Assembly: GCA_024653775.1 (NCBI GenBank)
Contig: JANLHZ010000167.1
Span: forward strand, 1 to 34,489
Source of the DNA: Planctomycetota bacterium
Lineage (GTDB): Bacteria; Planctomycetota; UBA8742; JACQVU01; JANLHZ01
Direction: 5' to 3'
DNA length: 34,489 nucleotides
How positions within the stretch are numbered: the stretch's first letter is position 1; each line of letters opens with the position of its first letter. This document shows, piece after piece, positions 33,574 to 34,489 of this stretch. Made by a program: the position numbers and the translations under genes. The notes beneath the pieces were generated by a model. The model did no database searches. It was not told the origin of the DNA and saw nothing but the letters and a program-made list of their open reading frames with translations.

Positions 33574-33754
33574 AAGAAATCGCCGCAAACTTACTCCGCA
33601 GCGATCCTGTATCTGTTTGCCGCGCTCGTGCGCCAGAGGTTTTCGCAGACTTCCGCGCAGAGCCGCGACGCCGGGCTTTCGACGAGTCGTAGCGGTCGCT
33701 TTCGAAATGCCCGGCACATGGACATCACGCGCGAGCGGCGTTTCCCTGCGAGGC

Positions 33755-34378
33755 TCACGCAGGCCGCGGCTTCGAGACGTGCGGATTTCCTCGCACGCAG
33801 AATCTGAGCGGCAAGTACGCGGCGTCTCCCGCGTAATCGACGCCGACCCTTGGCGCGATCGCGATGTCCTTCGATGCGACTTTCTCGCCATCCGCGATGA
33901 CGAGGGATCCCTGGCGGAGCGAGACGCCGTCGAGGGTTTTGTCGATCGCGAGCGCCTTGCAGAGCTTTCCTGGTCCGCCCGCGACGTCGCCCGGCCTGAC
34001 CTTCGGCGCGAGGCCGCGATTGACTCGCATAATCGTCTCGCCTTCGAGAGGCTCCGCAGCGCGTATCAGGACCGCCTGTCCGTCGTCCCGCGCGCCAGTC
34101 ACCGCGTTCAGGCAGAAGTAGAAACCGTAGATCATAAAGACGTACGCGTGCCCGCCATCGAGGAACATCGATTCGTTGCGCCTGGTCCTCCTGCCTTCGA
34201 ACGCGTGGCAAGCCGCGTCGTGGGCGCCCGGATACGCCTCGGTCTCGACGATTTTCGCGATCAGAATCTTGCGGCCAATCTTCCGGACGATCGATTTTCC
34301 GAGGAGGTCTTTCGCCACGACTTCCGCGGACCTACGGTAGAAGCCTTGATCGAGTACTTTCACGCTCGTCTCCGACAA
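33755..34378 (-). CDS. mpg: 3-methyladenine DNA glycosylase (AAG/MPG family)
   Basis: The 207-residue base-excision repair enzyme removes alkylated and deaminated purines from DNA. It shows the family's FYRRSAEVVAKDLLG, the catalytic-glutamate segment KIVETEAYPGAHDAACHA, the tyrosine-rich GGHAYVFMIYGFYFCLN, and RAAEPLEG with GGPGKLCKALAID. The C-terminus LPLRFCVRGNPHVS is normal, so the gene is full length. The start is TTG at 34378 (SETSVKVLDQGF follows); no strong ribosome-binding site precedes it. Sixteen bases upstream lies repeat-element copy 3, so its promoter must lie in or beyond that element. Confidence 0.94.
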   Translation of the reverse strand: MSETSVKVLDQGFYRRSAEVVAKDLLGKSIVRKIGRKILIAKIVETEAYPGAHDAACHAFEGRRTRRNESMFLDGGHAYVFMIYGFYFCLNAVTGARDDGQAVLIRAAEPLEGETIMRVNRGLAPKVRPGDVAGGPGKLCKALAIDKTLDGVSLRQGSLVIADGEKVASKDIAIAPRVGVDYAGDAAYLPLRFCVRGNPHVSKPRPA

Positions 34379-34394
34379 AGTCGCCCGGCGGTAA

Positions 34395-34489
34395 GGAGGC
34401 TAAAATAAATAAAGTATTCAAAATCGCGCTCAGGTTTATGTCAGGTTCGCTTCGATCGAGGAAGTCAAAACGGAGTCGTAGCCATAGTT
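34395..34489. mobile_element. MITE-like repeat element, copy 3 (cut by window end)
   Basis: It begins GGAGGCTAAAATAAATAAAG, as copy 2 does, and matches its first 95 bases with only two differences (G for A at 34439 region, C for T near 34453). The left flank is TAA (34392-34394), not TTA. The other end lies beyond the window. It sits just upstream of the DNA glycosylase gene. Confidence 0.8.

Noticed and set aside
33143-34408. 421-residue plus-strand open frame
   Set aside because: Only its first 120 or so residues are real (displaced methyltransferase C-terminus); the rest is antisense to the DNA glycosylase.

Overview
The window comes from a moderately GC-rich bacterial chromosome. The organism is most likely a Gram-negative (diderm), uncultivated environmental respirer. 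Evidence for this includes lipoproteins with lipoboxes, a MacB/HlyD-type export system, a Rieske/cytochrome b complex with an octaheme c-type cytochrome, an electron-transfer flavoprotein pair and an integrase resembling planctomycete-type enzymes. Neither tRNA encodes its CCA end. The sequence alone does not settle the phylum. No rRNA, CRISPR array or complete insertion sequence was seen.

Layout. 1-651 is gene-free apart from REP-like hairpins. 652-5238 (minus) is an export operon: ABC ATPase, two-domain FtsX/MacB-type permease, then HlyD-type adaptor. It is interrupted by a 180-bp repeat element. 5496-6355 is a relic tyrosine integrase running into the 3' end of a tRNA-Leu(TAA). 6686-10032 (plus) is a respiratory operon: Rieske protein, cytochrome b6-like subunit and HAO-family octaheme cytochrome, closed by a clear terminator. 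10158-14645 holds a membrane protein of unknown function, a 37-codon gene fragment, a secreted protein and a membrane-anchored HEAT-repeat protein. The last two share a 1.8-kb AT-rich block whose edges fall inside both genes. 14671-19752 has a large sensor histidine kinase, a methyltransferase, an isoprenylcysteine-methyltransferase-like membrane protein and a STAS-domain protein. 19780-25183 has the second repeat element, a DUF1697 protein, a giant Fn3/propeller lipoprotein and another lipoprotein. Then come NAD kinase, an intergenic REP cluster, etfA/etfB, a secreted propeller protein and tRNA-Val(TAC). A XamI-like restriction-modification pair broken by frameshifts, a 3-methyladenine DNA glycosylase and the start of a third repeat element complete the window.

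How the genes work together. The Rieske, b6-like and octaheme proteins probably form one quinol-oxidising membrane complex, in which the octaheme protein replaces cytochrome c1/f. The ETF pair could feed electrons to the same quinone pool. The three-gene export operon is a self-contained unit.

Most notable are: (1) a non-autonomous, MITE-like element in three copies, with 23-bp terminal inverted repeats and TTA/TAA flanks that form the stop codons of two genes; (2) the Rieske/b6/HAO-like operon; (3) the decayed restriction-modification pair; (4) the compositional mosaic across two adjacent genes; (5) the integrase scar at tRNA-Leu.
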